This document shows positions 9,669 through 17,722 of a stretch of 64,000 nucleotides of DNA, piece after piece. The translations under genes were made by a program, and so were the position numbers. Where the stretch lies: the NCBI RefSeq assembly GCF_039544305.1, contig NZ_BAABLK010000034.1, positions 248,001 through 312,000 on the forward strand. The letters run 5' to 3'. Within the stretch, counting starts at the first letter, position 1. Each line of letters starts with the position of its first letter. The DNA is from Paeniglutamicibacter antarcticus_C. GTDB lineage: Bacteria > Actinomycetota > Actinomycetes > Actinomycetales > Micrococcaceae. The notes beneath the pieces are model-generated. The model was not told where the DNA came from. It worked only from the letters and a program-made list of their open reading frames with translations, and did no database searches.

Positions 9669-10769
9669 CTAGCGTGCTGCACCCACGGCGCTGGCCAGCA
9701 CATCGAGCAGCTGCGCGCTGGTCTCCCAGCCCATGCAGGCATCGGTCACGGACTGGCCGTAAGTCAGGCCGCCGAGCACATCCGAACCCTGTACCACTGT
9801 GTCAGGGTCATGTTTCTGTGCACCAGGGACCAGGAAGCTCTCGGCCATGATCCCGGCGATGGTGTTGTCCCCTGCGGCAATCCGGGCCGCCAGTTCGGTG
9901 ATGACCTCGCCCTGGCGCTCGTGGGACTTGCCCGAATTCGCGTGGGAGGCATCGATGACCACTCTCGGGTTCATGCCTGCGCCATTCATAGCCGCGCAGG
10001 CCCTTGCCACCGGCTCGGCGGCGAAATTTGGCCCGTCCACACCTCCGCGCAAGATCAAGTGGGCATCCTTGTTTCCTGTGGTCCGCACGATCGCGGTACG
10101 TCCCTGGTCATTGATCCCCATGAACGATTGCGCGGCAGCGGCCGCCTGGCAGGCATCGATGGCCACCTGCACCGAGCCGTCGGTGCCGTTCTTGAAGCCC
10201 ACAGGCATCGAGAGTCCCGAGACCAGTTGGCGGTGGGTCTGGCTTTCGGTGGTTCGAGCCCCGATGGCGCCCCAGCTGATGAGGTCCGCCAGGTACTGTG
10301 CGCTGAGTGGCTCCAGGAATTCGGTGGCCAGCGGCAGGCCCAGCTCGCTGGCGCGGAGCATGAATTCCCGTGCAGCGCGCAAGCCCTCTTCCATCTCGTG
10401 GCTTCCATCGAGGTGAGGATCGTTGACCAGCCCCTTCCACCCCACGGTGGTTCGGGGCTTTTCGAAGTAGCTGCGCATCACCACCAGCAGCTCCCCCTGG
10501 TGTTTCTTGGCCGCTGCGGCAAGCCTGGCGGCATACTCGAGGCCGGCAACGGGATCATGGATGGAACAGGGGCCGATGACCACCAACAGGCGCGCATCAA
10601 GGCCGGAGAGGACCGCACCGATTTCCTGGCGGGCCCGCATGATCCGGTAGCCCTGGGTATCCCCCACGGGAAGCTGCGCAACCAGCTCGGCCGGGGTGGG
10701 AAGTTCGGTAATCTCCCATACGCGTTCATTGGTGTTCGCCCGGCGCTGTGTTTCGATGGCAATGCTCAT
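9669..10769 (-). CDS. aroG: 3-deoxy-7-phosphoheptulonate synthase, class I (DAHP synthase)
   Basis: This 366-residue enzyme condenses phosphoenolpyruvate and erythrose 4-phosphate, the first step of the shikimate pathway to Phe, Tyr and Trp. It is a class I (E. coli AroF/G/H-like) enzyme. Visible signatures are VVIGPCSIHDP (metal-site Cys, about residue 64), the basic substrate site MRSYFEKPRTTVGWKG, and IDASHANSGKSHERQ (metal His). Length is typical. The allosteric specificity (Phe, Tyr or Trp) cannot be read safely from sequence. The 5' region carries a structured leader with an aromatic-rich short peptide, which suggests attenuation control. Confidence 0.95.
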   Translation of the reverse strand: MSIAIETQRRANTNERVWEITELPTPAELVAQLPVGDTQGYRIMRARQEIGAVLSGLDARLLVVIGPCSIHDPVAGLEYAARLAAAAKKHQGELLVVMRSYFEKPRTTVGWKGLVNDPHLDGSHEMEEGLRAAREFMLRASELGLPLATEFLEPLSAQYLADLISWGAIGARTTESQTHRQLVSGLSMPVGFKNGTDGSVQVAIDACQAAAAAQSFMGINDQGRTAIVRTTGNKDAHLILRGGVDGPNFAAEPVARACAAMNGAGMNPRVVIDASHANSGKSHERQGEVITELAARIAAGDNTIAGIMAESFLVPGAQKHDPDTVVQGSDVLGGLTYGQSVTDACMGWETSAQLLDVLASAVGAAR

Positions 10770-10806
10770 GATCTGGAGCCTTTCAGTTGCGGCCCCGGTG
10801 CTCTGC

Positions 10807-10926
10807 GCCGGGGGCCCATTGGTTTCACTGCGGCCCCGGCGATCACGCTGCGTATTCCTTCAGGGCCGCTATCGTGGAAATAGCGAAGGGCCGGCAAGCA
10901 ATAGCTTGCGGCCCTTGTCGGCTCTG
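10807..10926 (-). promoter_or_regulatory. Structured leader of aroG with competing hairpins (candidate attenuator)
   Basis: Between the leader peptide and aroG the minus-strand RNA can form several helices. Segment B (10917-10926) pairs perfectly over 10 bases with segment A (10965-10974), which lies inside the leader ORF. A GC-rich hairpin follows at 10886-10916. Its 5' arm (10908-10915) can instead pair perfectly over 8 bases with 10862-10869. A small hairpin (10867-10885) and another GC-rich stem (10807-10840) come before aroG. Mutually exclusive pairings of this kind are the hallmark of attenuators. No good T-run is present, so the exact termination point is uncertain. Confidence 0.6.
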
Positions 10927-10943
10927 AAGGTGGGTATGCGAAT

Positions 10944-11003
10944 TTACCGCGTCCTAGGCTCCTCCAGAGCCGACACAAAATACGCATACCAACGATTAGT
11001 CAT
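10944..11003 (-). CDS. Candidate aromatic leader peptide (19 aa) for the DAHP synthase gene
   Basis: A 20-codon ORF starts with ATG at 11003 and ends at TAA 10944. The peptide is MTNRWYAYFVSALEEPRTR. Trp5, Tyr6, Tyr8 and Phe9 are all codons for end products of the pathway, a density not expected by chance and typical of attenuator leader peptides. The codons just after Phe9 form one arm (10965-10974) of a 10-bp stem, so a ribosome waiting at the Tyr or Phe codons would block that arm. The spacing to aroG is about 175 bases. There is no Shine-Dalgarno sequence, but a promoter-like element is placed for a leaderless start. Confidence 0.68.
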   Translation of the reverse strand: MTNRWYAYFVSALEEPRTR

Positions 11004-11010
11004 GGATGAG

Positions 11011-11039
11011 AATGTACAGTCGCCGGCCGATATGCACAA
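11011..11039 (-). promoter_or_regulatory. Candidate promoter giving a leaderless aroG leader-peptide transcript
   Basis: On the minus strand TTGTGC (11034-11039) and TACATT (11011-11016) are separated by exactly 17 bases. The -10 element is 7 bases from the ATG of the leader peptide, so transcription would start at or next to the A of ATG. Leaderless transcripts are frequent in actinobacteria. This is inferred from sequence only. Confidence 0.55.
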
Positions 11040-11083
11040 ATACTTCCTCGGTGCGGAGAGACACACTGCGTCATAGAACGAGG

Positions 11084-11144
11084 GCAAGGGGCCAGGACCG
11101 ACACCGGAAACCTCGTGTTTCCGTTATACGTCCCGGCCCCTTGC
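11084..11144 (-). terminator. Nested hairpin terminator after gdhA
   Basis: An outer 10-bp stem (11084-11093 with 11135-11144, GCAAGGGGCC) encloses an inner 7-bp stem (11105-11111 with 11117-11123). It starts about 20 bases after the gdhA stop codon on the minus strand and lies upstream of the aroG leader promoter, separating the two units. Confidence 0.75.
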
Positions 11145-11164
11145 CGGTGCCGTTGGTGCCTTGG

Positions 11165-12508
11165 CTAGATCAGGCCCTGGGCCAGCATGGCGTCGGCGAC
11201 CTTGACGAAGCCGGCGATGTTGGCCCCGGCGACGTAGTTGCCTGGCACTCCGTACTCATCGGCCGTCCAAGCGCAGCGGTCGTGGATCCCGATCATGATC
11301 TGGCTCAGTCGGGCCTCGGTGTGCTCAAAGCTCCAGGAGTCACGACTGGCGTTCTGCTGCATCTCCAGTGCGGAGGTTGCCACGCCGCCGGCGTTGGCTG
11401 CCTTGCCGGGGGCAAAGAGTACCCCTGCATCCTGGAAGAGGGAGGTTGCCGCAGCGGTGCACGGCATGTTTGCTCCTTCGGAGACCGCGACCACACCGGT
11501 GGAGATCAGCCGCTTGGCGTGCTTGGCGTCGAGCTCATTCTGCGTGGCGCAGGGCAGCGCGACGGTGGCATCGACGTCCCAGACGTTCCCGCCTTCGACA
11601 TAGTGAACCTTCTTGGACTTGGCACGCTGGGCGTATTCGCTGATGCGCCCGCGCTCGACTTCCTTGATCTGGCGCAGCAGTTCGACATCCAGGCCTCGTT
11701 CATCGACGATGTACCCGCCGGAGTCCGAAGCCGTGATGACCTTGGCACCCAGGGACTGGGCCTTGTCGATGGCGTTGATTGCCACGTTTCCGGAGCCCGA
11801 GACGACCACTCGCTGGCCGTCGAAGCTCTGGCCGCGGGTCTTGAGCATCTCCTGGGTAAAGAGCACCGCACCGAAGCCGGTGGCTTCGGGGCGCACCAGG
11901 GAACCTCCCCAGCTGATTCCCTTGCCGGTGAGCACGCCTGACTCGTAGCGGTTGGTGATCCGCTTGTACTGGCCAAAGAGGTAGCCGATTTCGCGGCCGC
12001 CCACACCGATGTCCCCGGCGGGCACGTCGGTGTATTCCCCGATGTGGCGGTAGAGCTCGGTCATGAACGACTGGCAGAAGCGCATGACTTCGCCATCGGA
12101 CTTGCCGCGCGGGTCAAAGTCGGATCCGCCCTTGCCGCCGCCGATGGGCATGCCGGTGAGTGAATTCTTGAAGATCTGTTCGAAGCCCAGGAACTTCACG
12201 ATGCCCAAGTAGACCGAAGGGTGGAAACGCAATCCACCTTTGTAGGGGCCCAGCGCGGAGTTGAACTCCACGCGGAAGCCGCGGTTGATCTGCACACGGG
12301 CTTCGTCATCGGTCCAGGGGACACGGAAAATGATCTGTCGTTCCGGCTCGCACATGCGCTGCAGGATGGCGGCTTCGGCATATTCAGGATGCTTGTGGGA
12401 TACCGCTTCGAGGCTTTCGAACACTTCGGTCACGGCTTGGTGAAATTCCGCTTCACCCGGGTTGCGACGGAACACTTCGTCGCGGATGGTCGCAAGTTGC
12501 TGGTCCAA
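11165..12508 (-). CDS. gdhA: NADP-specific glutamate dehydrogenase
   Basis: This 447-residue enzyme makes L-glutamate from 2-oxoglutarate and ammonia with NADPH. It is the hexameric short type by length. Catalytic signatures are GGLRFHPSV and the active-site lysine region MPIGGGKGGSDFDPRGKS (about residue 125). The Rossmann motif VVVSGSGNVA is near residue 237. The start is TTG, supported by GAGGAGA seven bases upstream, with no in-frame ATG nearby. It stands alone between a nested terminator and about 190 bases of upstream DNA, so it is probably monocistronic and controlled by nitrogen supply, although no operator is recognisable. Confidence 0.95.
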   Translation of the reverse strand: MDQQLATIRDEVFRRNPGEAEFHQAVTEVFESLEAVSHKHPEYAEAAILQRMCEPERQIIFRVPWTDDEARVQINRGFRVEFNSALGPYKGGLRFHPSVYLGIVKFLGFEQIFKNSLTGMPIGGGKGGSDFDPRGKSDGEVMRFCQSFMTELYRHIGEYTDVPAGDIGVGGREIGYLFGQYKRITNRYESGVLTGKGISWGGSLVRPEATGFGAVLFTQEMLKTRGQSFDGQRVVVSGSGNVAINAIDKAQSLGAKVITASDSGGYIVDERGLDVELLRQIKEVERGRISEYAQRAKSKKVHYVEGGNVWDVDATVALPCATQNELDAKHAKRLISTGVVAVSEGANMPCTAAATSLFQDAGVLFAPGKAANAGGVATSALEMQQNASRDSWSFEHTEARLSQIMIGIHDRCAWTADEYGVPGNYVAGANIAGFVKVADAMLAQGLI

Positions 12509-12699
12509 GTCTTATCTCCTCATCACTTGGGGCAGGCATGAGGGCACGCTACCGCCATGACTGGCGACGCTGCCCCACTCTAGAGAATGACATGGGCGGC
12601 GCCCGGGGCACAACCTAACGTCATCATGGAACCTAGCCCGCGTAACTTTTTTGGTCCTGGATGTATGATGACGCGCACGTTTCCGGCTTCGTGAACCGC

Positions 12700-13152
12700 C
12701 TAGCGCTTGCGCCCGAACTTCGGTTTGGGCAGTCGTTCGAGGAAGTCCTGTGCCCGTCCGGTCACCTGTTCCAGGCCGCGTCCCACGGTCCTGCCCAGCT
12801 GGGCCGCGGCAACGGTGGCCTGGTGTGTGGCATCGTGCGGGAGGGCGGCTGGATCGGGTAAGGAATCGGCAACCACGGCCAGGGCGCAGACGGGAGGCAG
12901 GTACTGCTGCAGCCAGGTTTGCAACTCGAGGAAGGTGGCCGGCTCAAGTGCGTAGTAGCGGCGCTGCCCGTCGGCGCGCATCGTGATCAGCCCGGCTTCG
13001 CGCAAGACCTTCAGGTGCTTGGAGACCGTCGGCTGGGAAACGCCCAAGGCCTCGACCAGGGAGCCTACCGAGCGCGAGTCCTCGAGCAGGGCTTCTAGCA
13101 ACCGACGCCTGGTCGGATCGGCCAGCGCGGAAAAGACTTGTTCATGTGCCAC
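12700..13152 (-). CDS. ArsR-family winged-helix regulator
   Basis: This 150-residue protein has an ArsR-type winged helix in residues 5-85 (FSALADPTRRRLLEAL, recognition helix SQPTVSKHLKVL, wing ADGQRRYYAL). The N-terminal metal-binding CxC site of classical ArsR is absent, so this is likely a non-metal member of the family. Residues 85-150 contain a hydrophobic/acidic linker and a basic end. The start is GTG at 13152. It lies 46 bases after acuC on the same strand and may be co-transcribed with it. The ligand is unknown. Confidence 0.85.
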   Translation of the reverse strand: MAHEQVFSALADPTRRRLLEALLEDSRSVGSLVEALGVSQPTVSKHLKVLREAGLITMRADGQRRYYALEPATFLELQTWLQQYLPPVCALAVVADSLPDPAALPHDATHQATVAAAQLGRTVGRGLEQVTGRAQDFLERLPKPKFGRKR

Positions 13153-13198
13153 CGCATAACTCTATCTGCATATACGTGCGTTGGCATCCTCGAAGCCT

Positions 13199-14401
13199 CT
13201 AGTCGAACCAGGGGTCCAGCCCGAAAAGCGGAAAGATCTCCTTGCGCGTGGCCATGATGGTGCGGTCCACCGGGTCGGCCGGATCGTAGCCGACCTCCCA
13301 GCTGCGCCACCAGAGTTCAGCGTCGTCCCCCATCGACTCCGGCGGCCAGATCCCGTAGCGCTCGTGCACGTATTCGCGCCACGGCTGCGGCACCTTGGTT
13401 GCCAGTGGAACGGGTTTGCCGGAGGCAATGGCCACCAGGTGGCTCCACGCCCTCGGGACCACCGAAGCGGTGTTGTATCCTCCGCCGCCGGTGGCGATCC
13501 AACGGCCCTCGCACAGACGGGTGGCCAGCTCGGCGATATCGAGCGCGCTTTGCCGTTGCCCGTCAATGGTCAAGCGCAGGTTGGAAAGGTCGTCGTCGCG
13601 GTGGCCGTCGCAGCCGTGCTGCGAGACGATCACCTCGGGTGCGAATGCGGCGGCCAGTTGCGGGACCACGGCATGGAAGGCACGCAACCAGGCGGCGTCG
13701 GAGGTGCGCGGGGGAACGGCGATGTTCACGGCCGTGCCCTCGGCGCCCGGACCGCCGATCTCGTTGGCGTACCCGGTGCCGGGGAACAGGGACATGCCGG
13801 TTTCATGGATGGAAATGGTCATCACCCGCGGGTCGTTCCAGAAAATGCTCTGGGTGCCGTCGCCGTGGTGCGCGTCCACATCGATGTACAGGACCTTGCC
13901 CACTCCCCCGTCGAGCAGGCGTTGGATCGCCAACGCGGAGTCGTTGTAGATGCAGAAGCCGCTGGCCTTGGAGGCCGAGGCGTGGTGCATTCCGCCACCG
14001 AAGTTCACCACGTGCAGGGCGTTCTGCGCCAGGATGGATTCGGCCCCCAGCAGCGTCCCGCCGGCCAGCCGCGCGCTTGCCTCGTGGATCCCCGCATAGG
14101 CCGGGTTGTCCTCGGTGCCCAGGCCCCGGGCCTCGTTGGGCACATCCGGATGCTCACTGACCTCGTGGACGGCCTCGATGTACCCGACATCGTGGACCGT
14201 TGCCAACTGTTCGTCGGTGGCCACCGGTGGTGCAACGACGCTGAGGTTGGCGCGCTCAAAGAGCCCCAGCTCGGTACAGAGCCGGGCGGTGAGATCTAAG
14301 CGAAGCGGGTGCATGGGATGGGTCTCGCTAAAGCGGTACGCCATCATTTCCTCGCTCCAGATCACTTGGGTCGGGGGCACTGGTGCATTGTCGGCAAACA
14401 C
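13199..14401 (-). CDS. acuC: Acetoin utilisation protein AcuC, histone-deacetylase fold
   Basis: This 400-residue protein is a class I histone-deacetylase-like enzyme. The zinc-deacetylase signatures are present: GMHHASASKASGFCIYND (about residue 142) and YIDVDAHHGDGTQ (about residue 175). In Bacillus, AcuC removes acetyl groups from acetyl-CoA synthetase Lys, restoring its activity. An acetyl-CoA synthetase gene with the acetylated-lysine motif is present in this same window (42711), so that substrate is plausible but not shown. The start is GTG with a weak ribosome-binding site. It lies upstream of an ArsR-type regulator. Confidence 0.9.
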   Translation of the reverse strand: MFADNAPVPPTQVIWSEEMMAYRFSETHPMHPLRLDLTARLCTELGLFERANLSVVAPPVATDEQLATVHDVGYIEAVHEVSEHPDVPNEARGLGTEDNPAYAGIHEASARLAGGTLLGAESILAQNALHVVNFGGGMHHASASKASGFCIYNDSALAIQRLLDGGVGKVLYIDVDAHHGDGTQSIFWNDPRVMTISIHETGMSLFPGTGYANEIGGPGAEGTAVNIAVPPRTSDAAWLRAFHAVVPQLAAAFAPEVIVSQHGCDGHRDDDLSNLRLTIDGQRQSALDIAELATRLCEGRWIATGGGGYNTASVVPRAWSHLVAIASGKPVPLATKVPQPWREYVHERYGIWPPESMGDDAELWWRSWEVGYDPADPVDRTIMATRKEIFPLFGLDPWFD

Positions 14402-14606
14402 ACTCTCAGGCTACGCGATCCACGGCGCCGGTGTGCTCCAAGACACCCGGCCTGCCGCCAGCGGTGTCCCGCCCGTGGTCCTGCGTGGGCGCGAGTCGGC
14501 CCCGCCACCGAGGAATCCGCAGGTGCCATGGTTTATTGTGGGAGCTTGCGGGACACGGGTTTCCGCGCAAAGAAAGATGTCCACGTCTTGGAGCCGAACT
14601 AAACAC

Positions 14607-16046
14607 ATGGGGTCCTCTCCCTTTTCCGACTCACCACGACGGCAGGGCGCCGGATCGGGCGCGCTTGCCAGATGGCGCACGCGTCTGGGCCTGTGGCGCA
14701 GGGCGGCGGCGGACTTCACCGTCAAGTCCCCGGCACGCCTGGCGCTGTTGGCCTTCGTCGTGGTGATCTCCCTGTTCTCCTCGGTGCTCGCCCTACCTAT
14801 CTCCTCCGCCACCGGCGAAGCAACCCCCTTCCACGACGCCTTGTTCACTGCGACTTCCGCCGTGTGCGTGACCGGACTGACGGTGGTGTCCACCGCCACC
14901 CACTGGTCCTTCTTCGGGCAGCTGGTGATGATCATCGCGGTGTTCGTCGGCGGCCTGGGCATCTTGACCCTGGCCTCGGTGCTGTCCCTGGCGGTGTCCA
15001 AGCGCCTGGGCGTGCGCGGGAAACTGATGGCGCAGAATTCGATGAACACCTCCGCCGCTTCGACCCTGGGCGAGGTCGGTTCGCTGCTGCGCATCGTGAT
15101 CACCACCTCGGTGGCCATCGAGGTCGCCCTCTCACTGATGTTGATCCCGCGCTTCCTAATCCTGGGCGAGCCGCTGAACGAGGCACTGTGGCACGGGATC
15201 TTCTATTCGATCTCCTCCTTCAACAACGCCGGGTTCACCCCGCACTCCGATGGCCTGGTGCCCTACGAGACCGACCTGTGGATCCTTGTTCCACTGATGC
15301 TCGGCGTGTTTCTGGGTTCCCTGGGCTTCCCGGTGCTGATGGTGCTGCTGGCACACCGCTTCAATACCAAGAAGTGGTCGCTGCACACCAAGCTGACCCT
15401 GCTGGTCACCACGATCCTGCTGGTTTCCGGCGCCCTGCTCTGGGCGGTGGCGGAATGGAGCAATCCGGCCACCATCGGCTCCATGAACAACGGGGACAAG
15501 GTCATCCATTCGGTCTTTGCCTCGGTGATGACCCGCTCCGGAGGCTTCAACCTGGTCGAGCAGGGTGAGATGAACCAGGTCACGATGCTGCTCTCGGACG
15601 CCTTGATGTTTGCCGGCGGCGGCTCGGCCTCCACTGCCGGGGGCCTGAAGGTCACCACCATCGCGGTGTTGTTCCTGGCGATCTTCGCCGAGGCCCGCGG
15701 CGACACCGACGTTCGCGCCTTCGGCCGTCGCATCCCCGAGGGCACCATGCGCGTCGCGATCTCGATCATGGTCCTGGGCGCGACCCTGGTGCTGCTGGCC
15801 ACCGCGTCGTTGTTGGTGATCAGCGGAACCACGATCTCACGGGCGGTCTTTGAGTCGATCTCGGCCTTCGGTACCGTGGGGTTGAGCACGGGGCTCTCCG
15901 GCGAGTTGCCCCCCGCAGGCAAGTACGTGCTCTCCTCGCTGATGTTTGCCGGTCGAATCGGTACGATTACCTTGGCAACCGCGTTGGCCCTGCGCCAACG
16001 CAATCAGCTCTACCACTTCCCCGAAGAGAGGCCCATCATTGGCTGA
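14607..16046 (+). CDS. trkH: Potassium uptake protein TrkH/KtrB, transmembrane subunit
   Basis: This 479-residue K+ channel-like subunit has repeated membrane-pore-membrane units. Filter-like stretches include TSAVCVTGLTVVST (about residue 85), SSFNNAGFTPHSDGL (about residue 200), SVMTRSGGFNLVE (about residue 310) and ISAFGTVGLSTGL (about residue 420), the four pore loops with conserved Gly. The frame is open far upstream, but that part lies antisense to acuC. ATG at 14607 or 14577 is possible, and neither has a strong ribosome-binding site. It overlaps trkA by 8 bases and needs that RCK protein for gating. Confidence 0.93.
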   Translation: MGSSPFSDSPRRQGAGSGALARWRTRLGLWRRAAADFTVKSPARLALLAFVVVISLFSSVLALPISSATGEATPFHDALFTATSAVCVTGLTVVSTATHWSFFGQLVMIIAVFVGGLGILTLASVLSLAVSKRLGVRGKLMAQNSMNTSAASTLGEVGSLLRIVITTSVAIEVALSLMLIPRFLILGEPLNEALWHGIFYSISSFNNAGFTPHSDGLVPYETDLWILVPLMLGVFLGSLGFPVLMVLLAHRFNTKKWSLHTKLTLLVTTILLVSGALLWAVAEWSNPATIGSMNNGDKVIHSVFASVMTRSGGFNLVEQGEMNQVTMLLSDALMFAGGGSASTAGGLKVTTIAVLFLAIFAEARGDTDVRAFGRRIPEGTMRVAISIMVLGATLVLLATASLLVISGTTISRAVFESISAFGTVGLSTGLSGELPPAGKYVLSSLMFAGRIGTITLATALALRQRNQLYHFPEERPIIG

Positions 16047-16710
16047 GAAGAAACCGGACCACAACGCCCCGGTACTGGTCATCGGGCTGGGCCGTTTTGG
16101 CGCCTCCATGGCGGAGCAACTGGTCAAACAGGGCCGCGAGGTCCTGGCCATCGAGCGCAGCCAAGAACTGGTGCAGAAGTGGGCCTCTACGCTCACCCAC
16201 GTGGTGGAGGCCGACGCCACCAACATCGACGCGCTGCGCCAGCTCGGCGCCCAGGAGTTCACCTCGGCTGTGGTCGGGGTGGGCACCTCCATCGAGTCCT
16301 CCGTGCTGATCACCGTGAACCTGGTGGACCTAGGCATCGAGCACCTCTGGGTCAAGGCCATCACGCCCTCGCACGGCAAGATCCTCACCCGGATCGGAGC
16401 CAACCACGTGATCTATCCCGAGGCCGACGCCGGGGTGCGTGCCGCGCACCTGGTAGGCGGGCGCATGCTTGACTTCATCGAGTTCGACGACGGGTTCGCG
16501 ATCGTGAAGATGTACCCGCCCAAGGAGACCCAGGGCTTCACCCTCGCCGAGTCCCAGGTGCGCTCCAAGTACGGGATTACCGTGGTGGGAGTGAAATCCC
16601 CCGGCGAGGACTTCACCTACGCCCAGCCCGACACCAAGGTCACCCGGCGCGACGTGCTGATCGTCTCGGGACACGTCGACCTGCTTGAACGCTTCGCGGC
16701 CCGGCCCTAA
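16039..16710 (+). CDS. trkA: Potassium uptake regulatory protein TrkA/KtrA (RCK domain)
   Basis: This 223-residue cytoplasmic gating subunit has an N-terminal RCK Rossmann domain (VIGLGRFGASMAEQL, GxGxxG near residue 13) that binds nucleotide, and a C-terminal TrkA_C domain (about residues 140-220, KETQGFTLAESQV...). It matches KtrA-type single-RCK proteins. The start is TTG, overlapping the end of trkH by 8 bases, with GAGAGG eight bases upstream, which indicates translational coupling. It forms an octameric ring on TrkH and controls K+ flux by ATP/ADP or NAD(H) binding (family knowledge). Confidence 0.93.
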   Translation: MAEKKPDHNAPVLVIGLGRFGASMAEQLVKQGREVLAIERSQELVQKWASTLTHVVEADATNIDALRQLGAQEFTSAVVGVGTSIESSVLITVNLVDLGIEHLWVKAITPSHGKILTRIGANHVIYPEADAGVRAAHLVGGRMLDFIEFDDGFAIVKMYPPKETQGFTLAESQVRSKYGITVVGVKSPGEDFTYAQPDTKVTRRDVLIVSGHVDLLERFAARP

Positions 16711-16727
16711 GGCACAACGCACAAAGA

Positions 16728-16772
16728 CACCCGCCGCGTCCCCTGGTTTTTCAGGGTTGGTGGGGGCGGGTG
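16728..16772. terminator. Hairpin between convergent trkA and proC
   Basis: CACCCGCC (16728-16735) pairs with GGCGGGTG (16765-16772). An inner stem, CCTGG with CAGG across a T-run, is also possible. The position between two convergent stop codons supports a bidirectional terminator. Confidence 0.7.
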
Positions 16773-16784
16773 CCTTGGTGGTTG

Positions 16785-17645
16785 CTAGCCGAGCTCCTTG
16801 GTGATGGCAGCGGCACGTGCCGCTGCCGCCGCAGCGCCGTGGGCGACGATCTTGGCCATGCCCTCGGCGTCGAAAGTCGCCAGTGCCTGTTCGGTGGTGC
16901 CCTTGGGGCTGGTCACGGCCTTGCGCAGGGCCGAGGGATCCGCGTCCGCCTCAGCGAGCATCTTGCCCGCCCCTGCAACGGTGGCGCGGGCCAGGTCGGT
17001 GGCCAGTGCCGGATCAAGGCCCAGCTCCACCCCTGCCGCGGCCATGGCCTCGGCCAGATAGAACGCGTAGGCCGGTCCCGAGCCGCTGATCGCCGAGACG
17101 GCGTTCTGCTGCTCCTCGGGAACCACATGGACCACCCCGGAACCGGAGAACAGCTCGACAACGGCGGCCAGGTCTTCCTTGGTCACGAATTCGCCGGAGC
17201 TCAGGCCCACCGCTCCGGAACCCACCTTCAACGGCGTGTTGGGCATCGAACGCACGATCGGCTGGCCCGCTTCCAAGTGTGCCGCCATCATCTCGATGGT
17301 GATGGCAGCCGCCACCGAGACGACCACGGCAGTGGGCTTGAGCGATCCACGGATCTGGTCGCACAGGGCGGTGATGCCCACGGGCTTCACGCCCAGGAAG
17401 ACAACGTCCGCATCCTTCACGGCGTTGATGTTGGCCTCGGGGTCCTGCTCACCGATCAGCACGGTGACGCCGGTTTCGGTGCGCAGGTCATCGGCTTTGG
17501 CGTCGCTGCGCAGGGTCGCTACCACCGCGGTTCGATCGTAGCCGGAGGCGATGATGCCCCGCAGCACCGCCCCGTTCATGGACCCGGTGCCCAGGAAGGC
17601 GAGTTTGTTCGTGGCATGGGGAGGAGTCGATTGCACAGAAGTCAT
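16785..17645 (-). CDS. proC: Pyrroline-5-carboxylate reductase
   Basis: This 286-residue enzyme performs the last step of proline synthesis, the NAD(P)H-dependent reduction of pyrroline-5-carboxylate. The Rossmann motif FLGTGSMNGAVLRG is at residues 16-29, and the family signature SAISGSGPAYAFYLAEAM at about residue 180. The frame extends to 17972, but the extension lies within the next gene. The ATG at 17645 with GGTGAG just upstream gives the normal family length. In M. tuberculosis proC is followed directly by the BldC-type gene. Here a block of other genes is interposed. Confidence 0.94.
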   Translation of the reverse strand: MTSVQSTPPHATNKLAFLGTGSMNGAVLRGIIASGYDRTAVVATLRSDAKADDLRTETGVTVLIGEQDPEANINAVKDADVVFLGVKPVGITALCDQIRGSLKPTAVVVSVAAAITIEMMAAHLEAGQPIVRSMPNTPLKVGSGAVGLSSGEFVTKEDLAAVVELFSGSGVVHVVPEEQQNAVSAISGSGPAYAFYLAEAMAAAGVELGLDPALATDLARATVAGAGKMLAEADADPSALRKAVTSPKGTTEQALATFDAEGMAKIVAHGAAAAAARAAAITKELG

Positions 17646-17670
17646 CTCACCAGTCTTCCACGGATGGGTG

Positions 17671-17695
17671 CCCGATGGCCCGTCGAGCCATCGGG
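17671..17695 (-). terminator. Hairpin after the isomerase-like gene
   Basis: CCCGATGGC (17671-17679) and GCCATCGGG (17687-17695) form a perfect 9-bp stem with a 7-base loop. It lies 27 bases after the stop codon of the gene at 17723 and before the proC start, so it may end or attenuate the upstream unit. Confidence 0.6.
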
Positions 17696-17722
17696 CGGGC
17701 GTGTGGAAGCCCGGGTGCCCAG

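Noticed and set aside
8979..10883. Plus-strand 634-codon open frame
   Set aside because: It is antisense to the BldC-type, small basic protein and DAHP synthase genes; no recognisable domain.
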